From: Ruminococcus sp.
GTDB lineage: Bacteria; Bacillota; Clostridia; Oscillospirales; Ruminococcaceae
Assembly: GCA_017542125.1 (NCBI GenBank)
Contig: JAFXXU010000007.1
Location: forward strand, 1 to 41,713
Length of the DNA: 41,713 nt
Direction of reading: 5' to 3'
Below, in pieces: positions 30,480 to 41,574 of the stretch (the first letter of the stretch is position 1; each line of letters starts with the position of its first letter). The notes beneath the pieces are model-generated. The model searched no databases, was not told the DNA's origin, and saw only the letters and a program-made list of their open reading frames with translations. Both the position numbers and the translations under genes were made by a program.

Positions 30480-31226
30480 TCATATCTCCGCTGCCGCATC
30501 CAAAGCAATAAGCAGCTTACCGATGCTGTGGTTTGCCTCGTGGAGGCCTTCGGTCTCGTAGCCGCTCTCCGCGAGGACATCCCCCGCTTCAAGGAATGCA
30601 TAGAGCTCCAGGCCGAAGGAATCACAAACTGCCTGCACTCCCGCCAGCTCCATTTCAACGGCTATGCAGCCTTCTTCCTTCCGCTTTGCGACAAGTCCCC
30701 TGGTCTCGCGCAGCATAGAATCCGTCGTCCATACTCTGCCCTTGACATAAGGGATGCTATGCCTGTCAAATATTACAGCCAGCTTATGGGAGTTTCGTAT
30801 CTTTATGTAATCGGCAGGGGGAGCGTAATAGTACGAGGTCCCTTCACCACGATAGCTCTCGGTGGGGATGATGAATCTGCCCGTGGTCTTTTCTCTGTCA
30901 AGACTTCCGCAGGAGCCGAACAGGATGAACTTATCAGCCCCCACCACCCAGTGAGCTTCATAGCACATACCGGATGCAACAGCAGAGCCCAGCCTCGACA
31001 GATAAAAGGCTATCTTCTCACCCTTATACTCCATAGCATAGATCGGGATATTGCCGTTGCACGAGCCTATCATCCCTATCAGCTCACAGTCATGATTATC
31101 GAGCAGATGATCGTGTATCTGCGCCGAAAATATGATCAGACATTTTTCGGCGATATGCTTCTGCTCGCCGTAAAAGCTCTCGACGTTTGTCAAAGGTTCG
31201 GTTTCATCATAGCATTCGGTTATCAT
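30480..31226 (-). CDS. Uridine phosphorylase-like nucleoside phosphorylase
   Basis: The 248-residue PNP/UDP family enzyme shows the phosphate/ribose-site pattern (FYLSRLGSAVASGMCYEAHW, FILFGSCGSLDREKTTGRFI) and the ribose-binding CIAVEMELAGVQAVCDSFGL, where Glu in VEMELA contacts the 2'-hydroxyl. It would cleave a nucleoside to base and ribose-1-phosphate for salvage. The neighbouring MFS transporter might supply the nucleoside, but this is only context. It lies 2 nt from the small gene upstream. Confidence 0.87.
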   Translation of the reverse strand: MITECYDETEPLTNVESFYGEQKHIAEKCLIIFSAQIHDHLLDNHDCELIGMIGSCNGNIPIYAMEYKGEKIAFYLSRLGSAVASGMCYEAHWVVGADKFILFGSCGSLDREKTTGRFIIPTESYRGEGTSYYYAPPADYIKIRNSHKLAVIFDRHSIPYVKGRVWTTDSMLRETRGLVAKRKEEGCIAVEMELAGVQAVCDSFGLELYAFLEAGDVLAESGYETEGLHEANHSIGKLLIALDAAAEI

Positions 31227-31228
31227 AG

Positions 31229-31534
31229 TTATCTCCCGGAGTCGTCATCATCAAGTCCGTAATTGAGCACGTTGTTATATACTGTATTCGCCCTCTCGCA
31301 CTCTTTCTTCTCGCGCCACCTGTCAATATCGCTTTTGATCGCCAGCATCTCGTCAACGATGAGCTCAACGCGCTCGGGGCGGACATAGCAAAGATATGAG
31401 ATCATCCGCTCCATACCCTTGGGGCTGCCGATATGCTCGGCGATGACATTTCCCAGCTCCGCAGGATATCCGAGGGATACCAGCGCGGATATAAGCCTGT
31501 CGCGGGTCTGCGACCAGATAGTTCTGCTGTCCAT
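31229..31534 (-). CDS. Conserved hypothetical protein, 101 aa
   Basis: The protein is helical and charged: MDSRTIWSQTRDRLISALVS LGYPAELGNVIAEHIGSPKG MERMISYL. It has a plausible conserved core but no family I can name with confidence. It sits tightly between sfsA (6 bp) and the nucleoside phosphorylase (2 bp), so it is very likely expressed. Confidence 0.6.
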   Translation of the reverse strand: MDSRTIWSQTRDRLISALVSLGYPAELGNVIAEHIGSPKGMERMISYLCYVRPERVELIVDEMLAIKSDIDRWREKKECERANTVYNNVLNYGLDDDDSGR

Positions 31535-31540
31535 ACCCTC

Positions 31541-32218
31541 TCACTTTCCTTCGATCATTCCGGTGATAACAAGGCTGTCGGGCTCAACGCGGCAGGGAAA
31601 GAACAGCACCTTAACCCCGGCCTTTTTCGCATCCTCAAGAGCGGAGGCGAATTCCGGGTGAGTGGCGGTGTTCCCTCGGACTTCGCTGACGCCCTCCATC
31701 TGTATCACAAAGGCGATAGCGGCGTTGTACCCCTCAGAATTCGCCTTTATCAGTTCCCGGATATGCTTGATCCCCCGCTCCGTCGGCGCATCGGGGAAAT
31801 AACCTATGCCGTCGAATTCAAGAGTGCAGCCCTTGACCTCCATAAGATAGTTCTCGCCGCTGCGCTCCATATAAAAATCTATCCGCGAATCGCCGTAGGT
31901 GTACTCGGGGATGACCTTATCAAAGCCCTGCTCTGCCAGCCATTCTCCCATGACCTTGTTGGGGGCCTGGCTGTCGATATTGAAAACCGTCCCCGTGGCT
32001 TTTCTGACGGAAATAAGATCGTACTTCGTTTTCCTGCCGGGCGATCCGGGAGCCGTGAGCCAGACCTCGCAGCCGGGGATAAGCAACTCTTTGCACCTGC
32101 CCGTATTCTTAACGTGAACGGTCTCCTCTTTACCGTCTGTCTCCACCACGGCTATAAAGCGGTTGGGGCGGGAGATAAACTTCCCTTTGATGAAGTTATC
32201 GTATCTCACAAATATCAC
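31541..32218 (-). CDS. sfsA: DNA/RNA nuclease SfsA
   Basis: The 225-residue protein aligns throughout with SfsA: FISRPNRFIAVVETDGKEET VHVKNTGRCKELL, the nuclease-type segment DSRIDFYMERSGENYLMEVKG (Asp and Glu-x-Lys of a PD-(D/E)XK core), and GYFPDAPTERGIKHIRELI. SfsA was first described as a sugar-fermentation stimulation protein and is now regarded as a nuclease. It is part of the minus-strand run from 34.4 kb. Confidence 0.94.
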   Translation of the reverse strand: MIFVRYDNFIKGKFISRPNRFIAVVETDGKEETVHVKNTGRCKELLIPGCEVWLTAPGSPGRKTKYDLISVRKATGTVFNIDSQAPNKVMGEWLAEQGFDKVIPEYTYGDSRIDFYMERSGENYLMEVKGCTLEFDGIGYFPDAPTERGIKHIRELIKANSEGYNAAIAFVIQMEGVSEVRGNTATHPEFASALEDAKKAGVKVLFFPCRVEPDSLVITGMIEGK

Positions 32219-32262
32219 CTGCTGCCGGATGTTCTTAACTGTCCGATTTTATGGACAGTAAT

Positions 32263-32934
32263 TCATTGTTCTGCAACGAGCCTGCGGTCCTCTATCCTGT
32301 AGACCTTATCCGTCAGGTCAAGGATACGGGTATCGTGGGTCACCATTATCGCTGCCTTATTGCGCTTCTTGACCTCGGCCTTAATCATTTCCGCCACAGC
32401 TCTGCCCCTCTCGGCGTCAAGGCTGGCAGTGGGCTCATCGGCAAGGATGATATCGGGGTCATTGATAAACGCTCTTGCGATGGCCGTCCGCTGTCTTTCT
32501 CCGCCGGACATTTTTGCAGGGTATGAGCTTCTGCAGCTCTCGATGCCAAGCTCCCGCAGGAGCTCGTCGATCTTGCTTTTATCCTTAACGCCCCTGTCCT
32601 GCACGAAGGAGAGCTGATCCTCGGTCTTCAGGAAGGGCAAAAGATTGTGGTTCTGAAAAACAAATCCTATCTGCCTGCGCCTGATGCCTGTACGCTCCCT
32701 CTTGGAAGCGGACGTCACATCCTTGCCGGCGATAAGTATGCTCCCGCTGTCGGGAGTGAGAAGAAGCCCTGCAACGGAGAGCAGCGTGCTCTTGCCCGAG
32801 CCCGAGGGGCCGACTACCGCCGCGAATTCTCCCGCCTCAACGGAGAGGGATATGTTTTCGAGTATCAGTCGTTTCTCCGAACCGTCCTGATAGGCTTTGC
32901 AGATGTCTTTAAGCTCCAGCAATACTTTACTCAT
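32263..32934 (-). CDS. ABC transporter ATPase, LolD/MacB type
   Basis: The 223-residue ATPase has Walker A GPSGSGKST (42-50), Q-loop FQNHNLLPF, signature MSGGERQR, Walker B DIILADEPTASLD and H-loop VTHD. Its length and sequence suit MacB/LolD/FtsE-like mechanotransmission exporters. It overlaps the permease gene by 8 nt, so the two form one transporter. Confidence 0.93.
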   Translation of the reverse strand: MSKVLLELKDICKAYQDGSEKRLILENISLSVEAGEFAAVVGPSGSGKSTLLSVAGLLLTPDSGSILIAGKDVTSASKRERTGIRRRQIGFVFQNHNLLPFLKTEDQLSFVQDRGVKDKSKIDELLRELGIESCRSSYPAKMSGGERQRTAIARAFINDPDIILADEPTASLDAERGRAVAEMIKAEVKKRNKAAIMVTHDTRILDLTDKVYRIEDRRLVAEQ

Positions 32935-34021
32935 TGTCCCCGCCTCCTATCGCTATGATCGGATCAATACGCGAAATGTTTATCACCGAAAGCAAACTGC
33001 TCAGCACCGAGATCACCACAAAGGCCGCCGTTACTGTGACCGCATTGGACACCTCAAGATAGAAGGGCATCTTCTCAGGCATTGCCGCAGCCATACCGAA
33101 GGTCAGCCCGAGTGAAACGATACCCGCAAAGACCGACACGATGCATACCTCGCATATCAGCATACCCGCCAGTTCTCCGCCGCTTAGACCTATGGCTTTC
33201 ATCACGCCGAACTGCCGGCGCTTCTGCAGGGTCATGATGTAGTTGAATATCCCTATGATCACCGCCGAAATGATCACCAGCACCCAGACGATCATAGTAA
33301 TGGTCATATTCTCCGCGGTATATGAGGGGATGTTTTTGATGATCTCCTTTTTGCTGACGCTCTCCAGGATATCGGGGTCAAGCCCAAGATCCTTATCGCC
33401 CTTTACGGCGATAGCGTGATACTCTGGGACGTACATAGGGCTGAGGGCCTGACGCAGCTTTGTGTAGCTGTCCGTGGTGATATATCCCACGGAGGTATGC
33501 CCGTACATCCTGTCCTTGACAAATCCCGCCACGGTGAACTCGGTCCCTGCGGCAGCATCGACCACCTTATCACCTACGGAGATGCCCTCGACTCTGAAGT
33601 CGTCGTCAAGCAGGATAGTAGCCTCGCCGTCTGAATGTGAGAGCCCCTTGCCCTCAATGACCTCCGGCTCGATAAAGCTGCCGGCTTCTATGGCAAAATA
33701 GGTGATGTTCAGCTTCTCGTCATCGTCCTGCTTTCTGATATGCATTCTATGGATATCGAGGGGCGCTGCCTCAACGCCCTTGGCTCTCAGCTCATCGAGG
33801 AGGCCGGTCTCCACCTTGGATACGGTGATCATCTTTTCGGCGGATTCATCCACCACAAAGCTGTCAGCGTCCATAGTTTCTATTGCCGAAGTCACCGCCC
33901 GACCGAGACCCGAAGCCAGTCCCGACAGGAAAAGCACCATAAACATCAGCAGTATCAGGAGCAGCTCGATCAGTATGTATTTTTTCTTTTCAAAAGCTAT
34001 TTCTTTCAAGGCATATCGCAT
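32927..34021 (-). CDS. ABC transporter permease, MacB/FtsX type
   Basis: The 364-residue protein has one N-terminal TM helix (about 12-36), an extracytoplasmic domain of about 200 residues (MacB_PCD type), and three C-terminal TM helices containing FtsX motifs (GVMKAIGLSGGELAGMLICE). GGGGAGGTCTGACA before the ATG at 34021 fixes the start. With the adjoining ATPase it forms a type VII ABC system. No membrane-fusion protein is encoded nearby. The substrate could be a peptide or lipoprotein. Confidence 0.9.
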   Translation of the reverse strand: MRYALKEIAFEKKKYILIELLLILLMFMVLFLSGLASGLGRAVTSAIETMDADSFVVDESAEKMITVSKVETGLLDELRAKGVEAAPLDIHRMHIRKQDDDEKLNITYFAIEAGSFIEPEVIEGKGLSHSDGEATILLDDDFRVEGISVGDKVVDAAAGTEFTVAGFVKDRMYGHTSVGYITTDSYTKLRQALSPMYVPEYHAIAVKGDKDLGLDPDILESVSKKEIIKNIPSYTAENMTITMIVWVLVIISAVIIGIFNYIMTLQKRRQFGVMKAIGLSGGELAGMLICEVCIVSVFAGIVSLGLTFGMAAAMPEKMPFYLEVSNAVTVTAAFVVISVLSSLLSVINISRIDPIIAIGGGDNE

Positions 34022-34065
34022 TGTCAGACCTCCCCTGTCATGAGATGAATAATACAACGGCCTGC

Positions 34066-34359
34066 CTACCGAACCTTTTCACCGTTCACAAGGACAACGT
34101 TCATAACTTCGACCTCGGTCTTCACCCATACGCCCTCGGTGACATAGGGCTCCTCAGCCAGGTATTTATCCACAGCGGCACGGTCGGGGAGATCGACTAC
34201 CAGCAGCGAGCCCTTCATCCTGCCTTCATCGTCAAGGAGGCCGCCTGCACAGATCACCTGCCTGCCGAGCTTAGCCATACCCTCCAGATGCCTCGGACGT
34301 ACTTGCATCCTCTTTTCCAGCATATCCTCGCCGTCAAGCGCTTTTATCATAAACTGCAT
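34066..34359 (-). CDS. YciI-like family protein
   Basis: The 97-residue protein MQFMIKALDGEDMLEKRMQV RPRHLEGM has the YciI ferredoxin-like fold pattern with the conserved His of RPRHLE and a central GGLLDDEGRMKGSLLVVD strand pair. Such proteins may be small enzymes or chaperones. GGTGGATAAT supports the ATG at 34359. It leads the minus-strand operon and is preceded by a promoter and a short gene ghost. Confidence 0.82.
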   Translation of the reverse strand: MQFMIKALDGEDMLEKRMQVRPRHLEGMAKLGRQVICAGGLLDDEGRMKGSLLVVDLPDRAAVDKYLAEEPYVTEGVWVKTEVEVMNVVLVNGEKVR

Positions 34360-34360
34360 A

Positions 34361-34436
34361 TTATCCACCTATCACCTTTCCCGCAAACTCTGCTGCGGCT
34401 TTGATATATTCTTCGTTGGGGATGCCCACCTTTTCT
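34361..34436 (-). pseudogene. Gene tail or leader peptide upstream of yciI-like gene
   Basis: The frame EKVGIPNEEYIKAAAEFAGK VIGG ends in TAA (34361-34363) with the next ATG overlapping. A promoter starts only a few bases upstream, so most of a gene is missing, or this is a leader peptide from a GTG. No family can be assigned. Confidence 0.4.
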
Positions 34437-34445
34437 GCTTCCGTT

Positions 34446-34474
34446 ATTATACCATATTCCCGAATGCTTTTCAA
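34446..34474 (-). promoter_or_regulatory. Promoter of the yciI-ABC-sfsA run
   Basis: TTGAAA (34469-34474) and TATAAT (34446-34451) are 17 bp apart. Confidence 0.8.
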
Positions 34475-34533
34475 CCACATTTTCCAACATCCTGACGTTC
34501 CCCGAGCATTTTGTATAAACGGTAATAAGCGAT

Positions 34534-34573
34534 AAGCCCCGGAAGCGGCCTTGAACGGCTTCCGGAGCTTTTC

Positions 34574-34576
<3 letters not shown>
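34534..34576. terminator. Terminator hairpin after beta-galactosidase
   Basis: AAGCCCCGGAAGC pairs with GCTTCCGGAGCTT at 12 of 13 positions around an 11-nt loop. The T-run (TTTTCTT) is stronger on the plus strand than on the minus strand, where lacZ ends. Confidence 0.65.
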
Positions 34577-37570
<2,994 letters not shown>

Positions 37571-37602
37571 TTACGGTACAGCCCGGCGTATCGACGTTTG
37601 TA

Positions 37603-37695
37603 TTAAGGCAACACCGCACAACCACCGGCTAACGCCTTTGTACATCATCCGCTTGCATATTTTCCATCATATTACCCAAATTCTCCTTGCCTTGC
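37603..37695. mobile_element. MITE copy 2 (partial)
   Basis: TTAAGGCAACACCGCACAAC begins the copy, which continues through CATATTACCCAAATTCTCCT and stops after TTGCCTTGCG. Only the left half is present. It lies between the lacZ promoter and the lacZ start, in the transcribed leader. Confidence 0.82.
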
Positions 37696-37835
37696 GTTAA
37701 AAACGGCGTCCTCAAGAGTACCGCTTCTGCGGGCACCGATATACTGTTCACGGTCATCTTCTTCTCTCAGGATGACGGCTGTAAAACACTTCACTGTCGG
37801 TCAAACGGAAAGCACCCGTTTGCCTTACAATATAT

Positions 37836-37864
37836 ATTATAACACAGCATTTATCATTTTTCAA
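37836..37864 (-). promoter_or_regulatory. Promoter upstream of lacZ
   Basis: TTGAAA (37859-37864) and TATAAT (37836-37841) are 17 bp apart. A 7-bp hairpin CAAACGG/CCGTTTG follows in the leader. Transcription would cross the MITE fragment before reaching lacZ. Confidence 0.75.
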
Positions 37865-37892
37865 GGACGGGATTGAAAAAAACGGGATCCTG

Positions 37893-37948
37893 TCATTCCT
37901 TGACCGCCCCGGAGACTAGGCCGCTGATAAGACCGTGCCTGTTTTCAT
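37893..37948 (-). pseudogene. Ghost of a MalG-type sugar permease gene
   Basis: GGAGGAATTATTATGAAAAC gives an intact ribosome site and start. Within a few bases a different frame reads NRHGLISGLVSGAVKE then TGA, the C-terminus of a CUT1 permease (compare 1066-1098). Nearly the whole gene, about 0.85 kb, has been deleted. Confidence 0.75.
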
Positions 37949-37972
37949 AATAATTCCTCCATTCCATTTGAT

Positions 37973-38170
37973 TAAGGCAATACCGCACAACCCCTGTGCG
38001 TCAGATCGCGCGCAAGCTCAATAAAGTTGAGCTGAGATTTTTCGTCAGAGTGCATAAATTTGACGCAGGCGGGCTGACGCTCGGCAAGGAAAATTTGTGT
38101 GCTATGACGGAAAATATGCAAGCAGATGACGTGCAGAGGCGCAAGCCGCGGGTTGTGCGGTGTTGCCTTA
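37973..38170. mobile_element. MITE copy 3 (complete, inverted)
   Basis: A 198-bp element with termini TAAGGCAATACCGCACAACC and GGTTGTGCGGTGTTGCCTTA, near-perfect inverted repeats of about 20 bp. It is inverted relative to copies 1, 2 and 4. Its right end contains ATGACGGAAAATATGCAAGC, reading outward to a stop at 38211. Confidence 0.92.
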
Positions 38171-38214
38171 AGTTTATCCATCCAGTTAAACTCAACCTGT
38201 GTGAAGAATAACTC

Positions 38215-38243
38215 TGGACTTTTAGGTCATACCGTGGTATAAT
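38215..38243 (+). promoter_or_regulatory. Promoter upstream of the sugar kinase
   Basis: TGGACT (38215-38220) and TATAAT (38238-38243) are 17 bp apart. Confidence 0.65.
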
Positions 38244-38254
38244 GAGATTATCAA

Positions 38255-38469
38255 CGATAACCGATACCGCTTTCAAGGAGTTTTCGCTGGTGCTTGCCGA
38301 TGTGCTCACGCCGGTTTATCGCGGCGGTGAGTTGATGCTGCGGTTTCTCGGTGAGACCGTGTCCTCTGCGAGGATGTACCCTGCCGATACACAGGTGAAG
38401 CACATAACCTAGGGCATCACAGGCACGCTTTACACACTTAACGGAATAGAGGTGAGCTTTGATGAATGA
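38255..38469 (+). pseudogene. Enzyme C-terminal remnant upstream of the kinase
   Basis: The frame TDTAFKEFSLVLADVLTPVY RGGELMLRFLGETVSSARMY contains a TAG at 38410-38412, then GITGTLYTLNGIEVSFDE and a TGA that overlaps the kinase start. It starts directly at a promoter, so the rest of the gene is gone. A C-terminal beta-domain of a glycoside hydrolase is possible given the kinase, but I cannot confirm the family. Confidence 0.5.
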
Positions 38470-39433
38470 TATACTTGCAGCGATAGGCGAGGCGCTTATC
38501 GACTTCATCCCCGACCGAAGCGGCTGCGGATTTGATGAGGTTGAGGCATTCGCGCCGAAGGTAGGCGGTGCGCCGGCGAACGTCTGCGCCGCATTCTCGC
38601 GGCTCGGAGGGAAATCAAGGCTGCTGACCCAGCTTGGCGACGACCCCTTCGGGCACAGGATAATCCACAGGCTGGAAAGCGTCGGAGTGGATACAAGCTG
38701 CATCTCCCTGACCGACAGGGCCAACACCGCTCTCGCTTTTGTATCCCTTGCCGAGAACGGCGACCGCACATTCTCCTTCTACCGCAAGCCCTCGGCGGAT
38801 ATGCTTTACAGCGCCGAAAGCATCCGCGAGAATTACTTCGACGGTGTCTTCTGCCTGCACTTCTGCAGCGTATCCATCGGGGATTTCCCCATGAAGGACG
38901 CCCACAGGCGAGCCATAGATATCCTGAAGCGCCGCGGCGGCATCGTGAGCTTCGACCCCAATCTGCGGTTCAACCTCTGGGAGAGCCTCGAAGCGCTGAA
39001 AACCGCCGTCCGGGAATTCATACCTTTCAGCGATATCGTAAAGCTTTCTGAGGAGGAGCTGGAGTTCATCACGGGCTGCACCGCCCCGGAGGAGGGTGCA
39101 AAATGGCTGTTTGATCAGGGCGTGAAGCTGATGCTCTATACTCTCGGCAGCAAGGGGGCTTATGCCTTTACCGAAAACACCAAGGCCTTCTCCCCTGCAT
39201 ACAAAGTCTGTGCAGTTGATACCACAGGTGCCGGGGACGGCTTCACAGGGGCTTTTCTCTACAGGCTGCACGAGCTCGGCGCAGAGGCCGGGAGCCTTGG
39301 GGCGCTGTCGGCAAAAACGCTTACGGAGTGCCTCGATTTCTCCAACAGGTTCTGCGCGTTGAGCGTTACAAAAAAAGGAGCTATCGCATCCTATCCCGAC
39401 GCAGAGGAGCTGCGCAGCCTTGAACTGAAATAA
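38462..39433 (+). CDS. PfkB-family carbohydrate kinase (fructokinase-like)
   Basis: The 323-residue kinase has GEALIDFIPD and VGGAPANVCAAFSRLGGKSR at the N-terminus, and the catalytic/anion-hole motif VDTTGAGDGFTGAFLYRL (catalytic Asp in GAGD). This layout matches fructokinases of the PfkB/ribokinase family. GAGGTGAGCTTTG precedes the ATG. It would phosphorylate an imported sugar using ATP. The sugar cannot be fixed from the sequence; fructose is most likely. Confidence 0.9.
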   Translation: MNDILAAIGEALIDFIPDRSGCGFDEVEAFAPKVGGAPANVCAAFSRLGGKSRLLTQLGDDPFGHRIIHRLESVGVDTSCISLTDRANTALAFVSLAENGDRTFSFYRKPSADMLYSAESIRENYFDGVFCLHFCSVSIGDFPMKDAHRRAIDILKRRGGIVSFDPNLRFNLWESLEALKTAVREFIPFSDIVKLSEEELEFITGCTAPEEGAKWLFDQGVKLMLYTLGSKGAYAFTENTKAFSPAYKVCAVDTTGAGDGFTGAFLYRLHELGAEAGSLGALSAKTLTECLDFSNRFCALSVTKKGAIASYPDAEELRSLELK

Positions 39434-39439
39434 TGAGCC

Positions 39440-39476
39440 AGCCCCGGTACGGATTATCTGCACCGGGGCTTTCTTA
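39440..39476 (+). terminator. Intrinsic terminator of the kinase gene
   Basis: Perfect 9-bp arms AGCCCCGGT and ACCGGGGCT are followed by TTCTTATCTT. Confidence 0.82.
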
Positions 39477-39513
39477 TCTTGGAATATGGATGATCCGGTC
39501 ATAGGATTTGCAA

Positions 39514-39542
39514 TTGAAATCCGATCAGGGCTGTGGTATAAT
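39514..39542 (+). promoter_or_regulatory. Promoter of the GH120 gene
   Basis: TTGAAA (39514-39519) and TATAAT (39537-39542) are 17 bp apart, and CTGTGG precedes the -10. ACAGGAGGTCG is the ribosome site for the ATG at 39584. Confidence 0.85.
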
Positions 39543-39583
39543 ATACATCAAGCAATTATTCTTACAGACAGGAGGTCGTTCAA

Positions 39584-41569
39584 ATGATATTCTATGTTGA
39601 TGCAAACGCAGGCAGAGGCGGCAACGGCTCCAAAGAGATGCCCTTCAAGCGTATCGGCGAGGCGGCTGCTGCAGCGAGAGCCGGTGATGAAGTCCTGGTT
39701 ATGCCCGGAGTTTACCGGGAGTATGTTGACCCCCGCTTCGGGGGCAGCAAGGACGCCAGGATCGTTTACCGGAGCGCCGAGCCCCTCGGTGCCGAGATCA
39801 CGGGAGCCGAGCTGCTGACAGGCTGGGAGCCCTATGAGGGCACCGTCTGGACCGCAAGCGTGGACAGCAGCATCTTCGGGGATTACGACCCATATACCAC
39901 CTTCGTTTACGGCGATTGGTACTTTGCCGGCAAGAGCAAGCACACCGGTGCCGTGTACCTCAACGACCGGGCTCTCTACGAGGCTTCAAGCATTGAGGAA
40001 TGTGTGAAAGGCGAGAGATCGGTCTACTCATGGGAGCCGGAGAACTCGGTATATAAATGGTATGCCGAAAAACAGGGCAGCAGGACGGTTTTCTACTGCA
40101 ATTTCCAGGATAAGGATCCCAACAGGGAAAAGGTGGAGATAAACGTCCGCAGAAGATGCTTTATGCCCTCTCATAAAGGCGTGGGGTATATAACCGTCAG
40201 CGGGTTCAGGATCAGCAAGGCTGCTACCACCTGGGCGCCTCCCGCTGCCTATCAGGACGGAATGATCGGCCCCCACTGGTCAAAGGGCTGGATCATCGAG
40301 GACTGCGATATCAGCAACAGCAAGTGCGCGGGGATCAGCGTCGGGAAATACTATGACCCCGACAACGACCACTACTTCACAAACAAGCACGTCAAGAACG
40401 CCACCCAGATGGAGCGCGACGCCGTCTGCCGCGGACAGTACCACGGCTGGCTCAAAGAAAAGGTGGGCAGCCATATCATCAGGCGCAACAACATCCACCA
40501 CTGTGAGCAGGGCGGCATCATCGGCAGAATGGGCGGCGTGTTCTCGGTCATCGAGGATAACCACATCCACCACATCAACAATATGATGGAGCTGGGCGGC
40601 GCCGAGATCGCAGGCATCAAGATGCACGCTGCTATCGACGTAACAATGCGCCGCAACCACATCCACCACTGCACTATGGGCATCTGGTGCGACTGGGAGG
40701 CTCAGGGCACCCGCCTCTCCCAAAACCTTCTCCACGACAATCAGCGCCCCGGCTTTGCCAAGCCTCTGCCCGGCGGTATGATGAGCCAGGATATATTCGT
40801 TGAGGTCAGCCACGGCCCCACCATCATTGACAATAACATCCTGCTCTCCGAGGCCTCACTGCGTATGCCCTCAGAGGGCATCGCCGTGGTGCATAACCTG
40901 ATATGCGGCGCTTTCACCTCTATCGACGCCGGATGCGACAATGTGGTGGAGGGCAGGCTCCGTCAGCGCTACACTCCTTACCATATGCCCCACCGCACCG
41001 AGGTCATGGGCTTTATGACTATCCTCCACGGTGACGACAGGATCTATAACAACATCTTTGTCCAGAGGCAGAGCCAAGAGGGTCACGACGACCGGGACAA
41101 CCATGAGGTCGGCACCCGGGTCTTCGATGCCTTCCCCACCTACGACGAGTGGATCGTCAATTTCGATATGGACTCCGACACTCCCGATATGGGCAAGCTG
41201 GACAAGTTCCACCACCGCTATCTTCCGGTATGGTGCGCAGGCAACGTTTATCTGAACGGAGCTAAGTCCTGGAAGAACGAGACCGCGAACCTCGTTGACG
41301 ACGGCGCTGTATCCGTTGAGCTGGAGGATATGGACGGCCAGCCTGTACTGAAGACAGATATCTACGGCAAGCTCTCCGGCTTCACTGCCGGGCTTATTCA
41401 GACCGGAATGCTGGGGGCGGCTTTTGAGCCGGAGCAGAGATTTGAAGCCCCCGACGGCCGAGATATCGTCTTTGACCAGGATTACCGCGGCGACCATCGG
41501 GGCACAGTGATCCTCCCCGGACCCTTTGCCGCCCCCTCGGACACCTTCGACGGGCTGTTTGCTCTGTAA
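39584..41569 (+). CDS. GH120 beta-xylosidase-like enzyme (parallel beta-helix)
   Basis: The 661-residue protein matches the GH120 family typified by Thermoanaerobacterium XylC: MIFYVDANAGRGGNGSKEMP, AATTWAPPAAYQDGMIGPHW SKGWIIED, GGVFSVIEDNHIHHI, EIAGIKMHAAIDV. The nucleophile is predicted as Asp370 (GIWCDWEAQGTR) and the acid/base as Glu407 (DIFVEVSHGP). They lie 37 residues apart, against 23 in XylC, because about 14 residues (around PGFAKPLPGGMMSQ) are inserted. No signal peptide is seen, so it would act on imported xylo-oligosaccharides. Substrate preference could differ because of the insertion. Confidence 0.88.
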   Translation: MIFYVDANAGRGGNGSKEMPFKRIGEAAAAARAGDEVLVMPGVYREYVDPRFGGSKDARIVYRSAEPLGAEITGAELLTGWEPYEGTVWTASVDSSIFGDYDPYTTFVYGDWYFAGKSKHTGAVYLNDRALYEASSIEECVKGERSVYSWEPENSVYKWYAEKQGSRTVFYCNFQDKDPNREKVEINVRRRCFMPSHKGVGYITVSGFRISKAATTWAPPAAYQDGMIGPHWSKGWIIEDCDISNSKCAGISVGKYYDPDNDHYFTNKHVKNATQMERDAVCRGQYHGWLKEKVGSHIIRRNNIHHCEQGGIIGRMGGVFSVIEDNHIHHINNMMELGGAEIAGIKMHAAIDVTMRRNHIHHCTMGIWCDWEAQGTRLSQNLLHDNQRPGFAKPLPGGMMSQDIFVEVSHGPTIIDNNILLSEASLRMPSEGIAVVHNLICGAFTSIDAGCDNVVEGRLRQRYTPYHMPHRTEVMGFMTILHGDDRIYNNIFVQRQSQEGHDDRDNHEVGTRVFDAFPTYDEWIVNFDMDSDTPDMGKLDKFHHRYLPVWCAGNVYLNGAKSWKNETANLVDDGAVSVELEDMDGQPVLKTDIYGKLSGFTAGLIQTGMLGAAFEPEQRFEAPDGRDIVFDQDYRGDHRGTVILPGPFAAPSDTFDGLFAL

Positions 41570-41574
41570 TAACA

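Noticed and set aside
30427-30483. 18-codon frame between the nucleoside phosphorylase and MFS genes
   Set aside because: It overlaps the phosphorylase stop and reads MMIGVQKADLLLDPVEAK; it could be a gene tail but is too short to assign.
37628-37760. A second riboswitch or protein-coding leader before lacZ
   Set aside because: A 43-codon frame exists, but it crosses into the MITE and lacks a convincing ribosome site; no known riboswitch consensus is seen.
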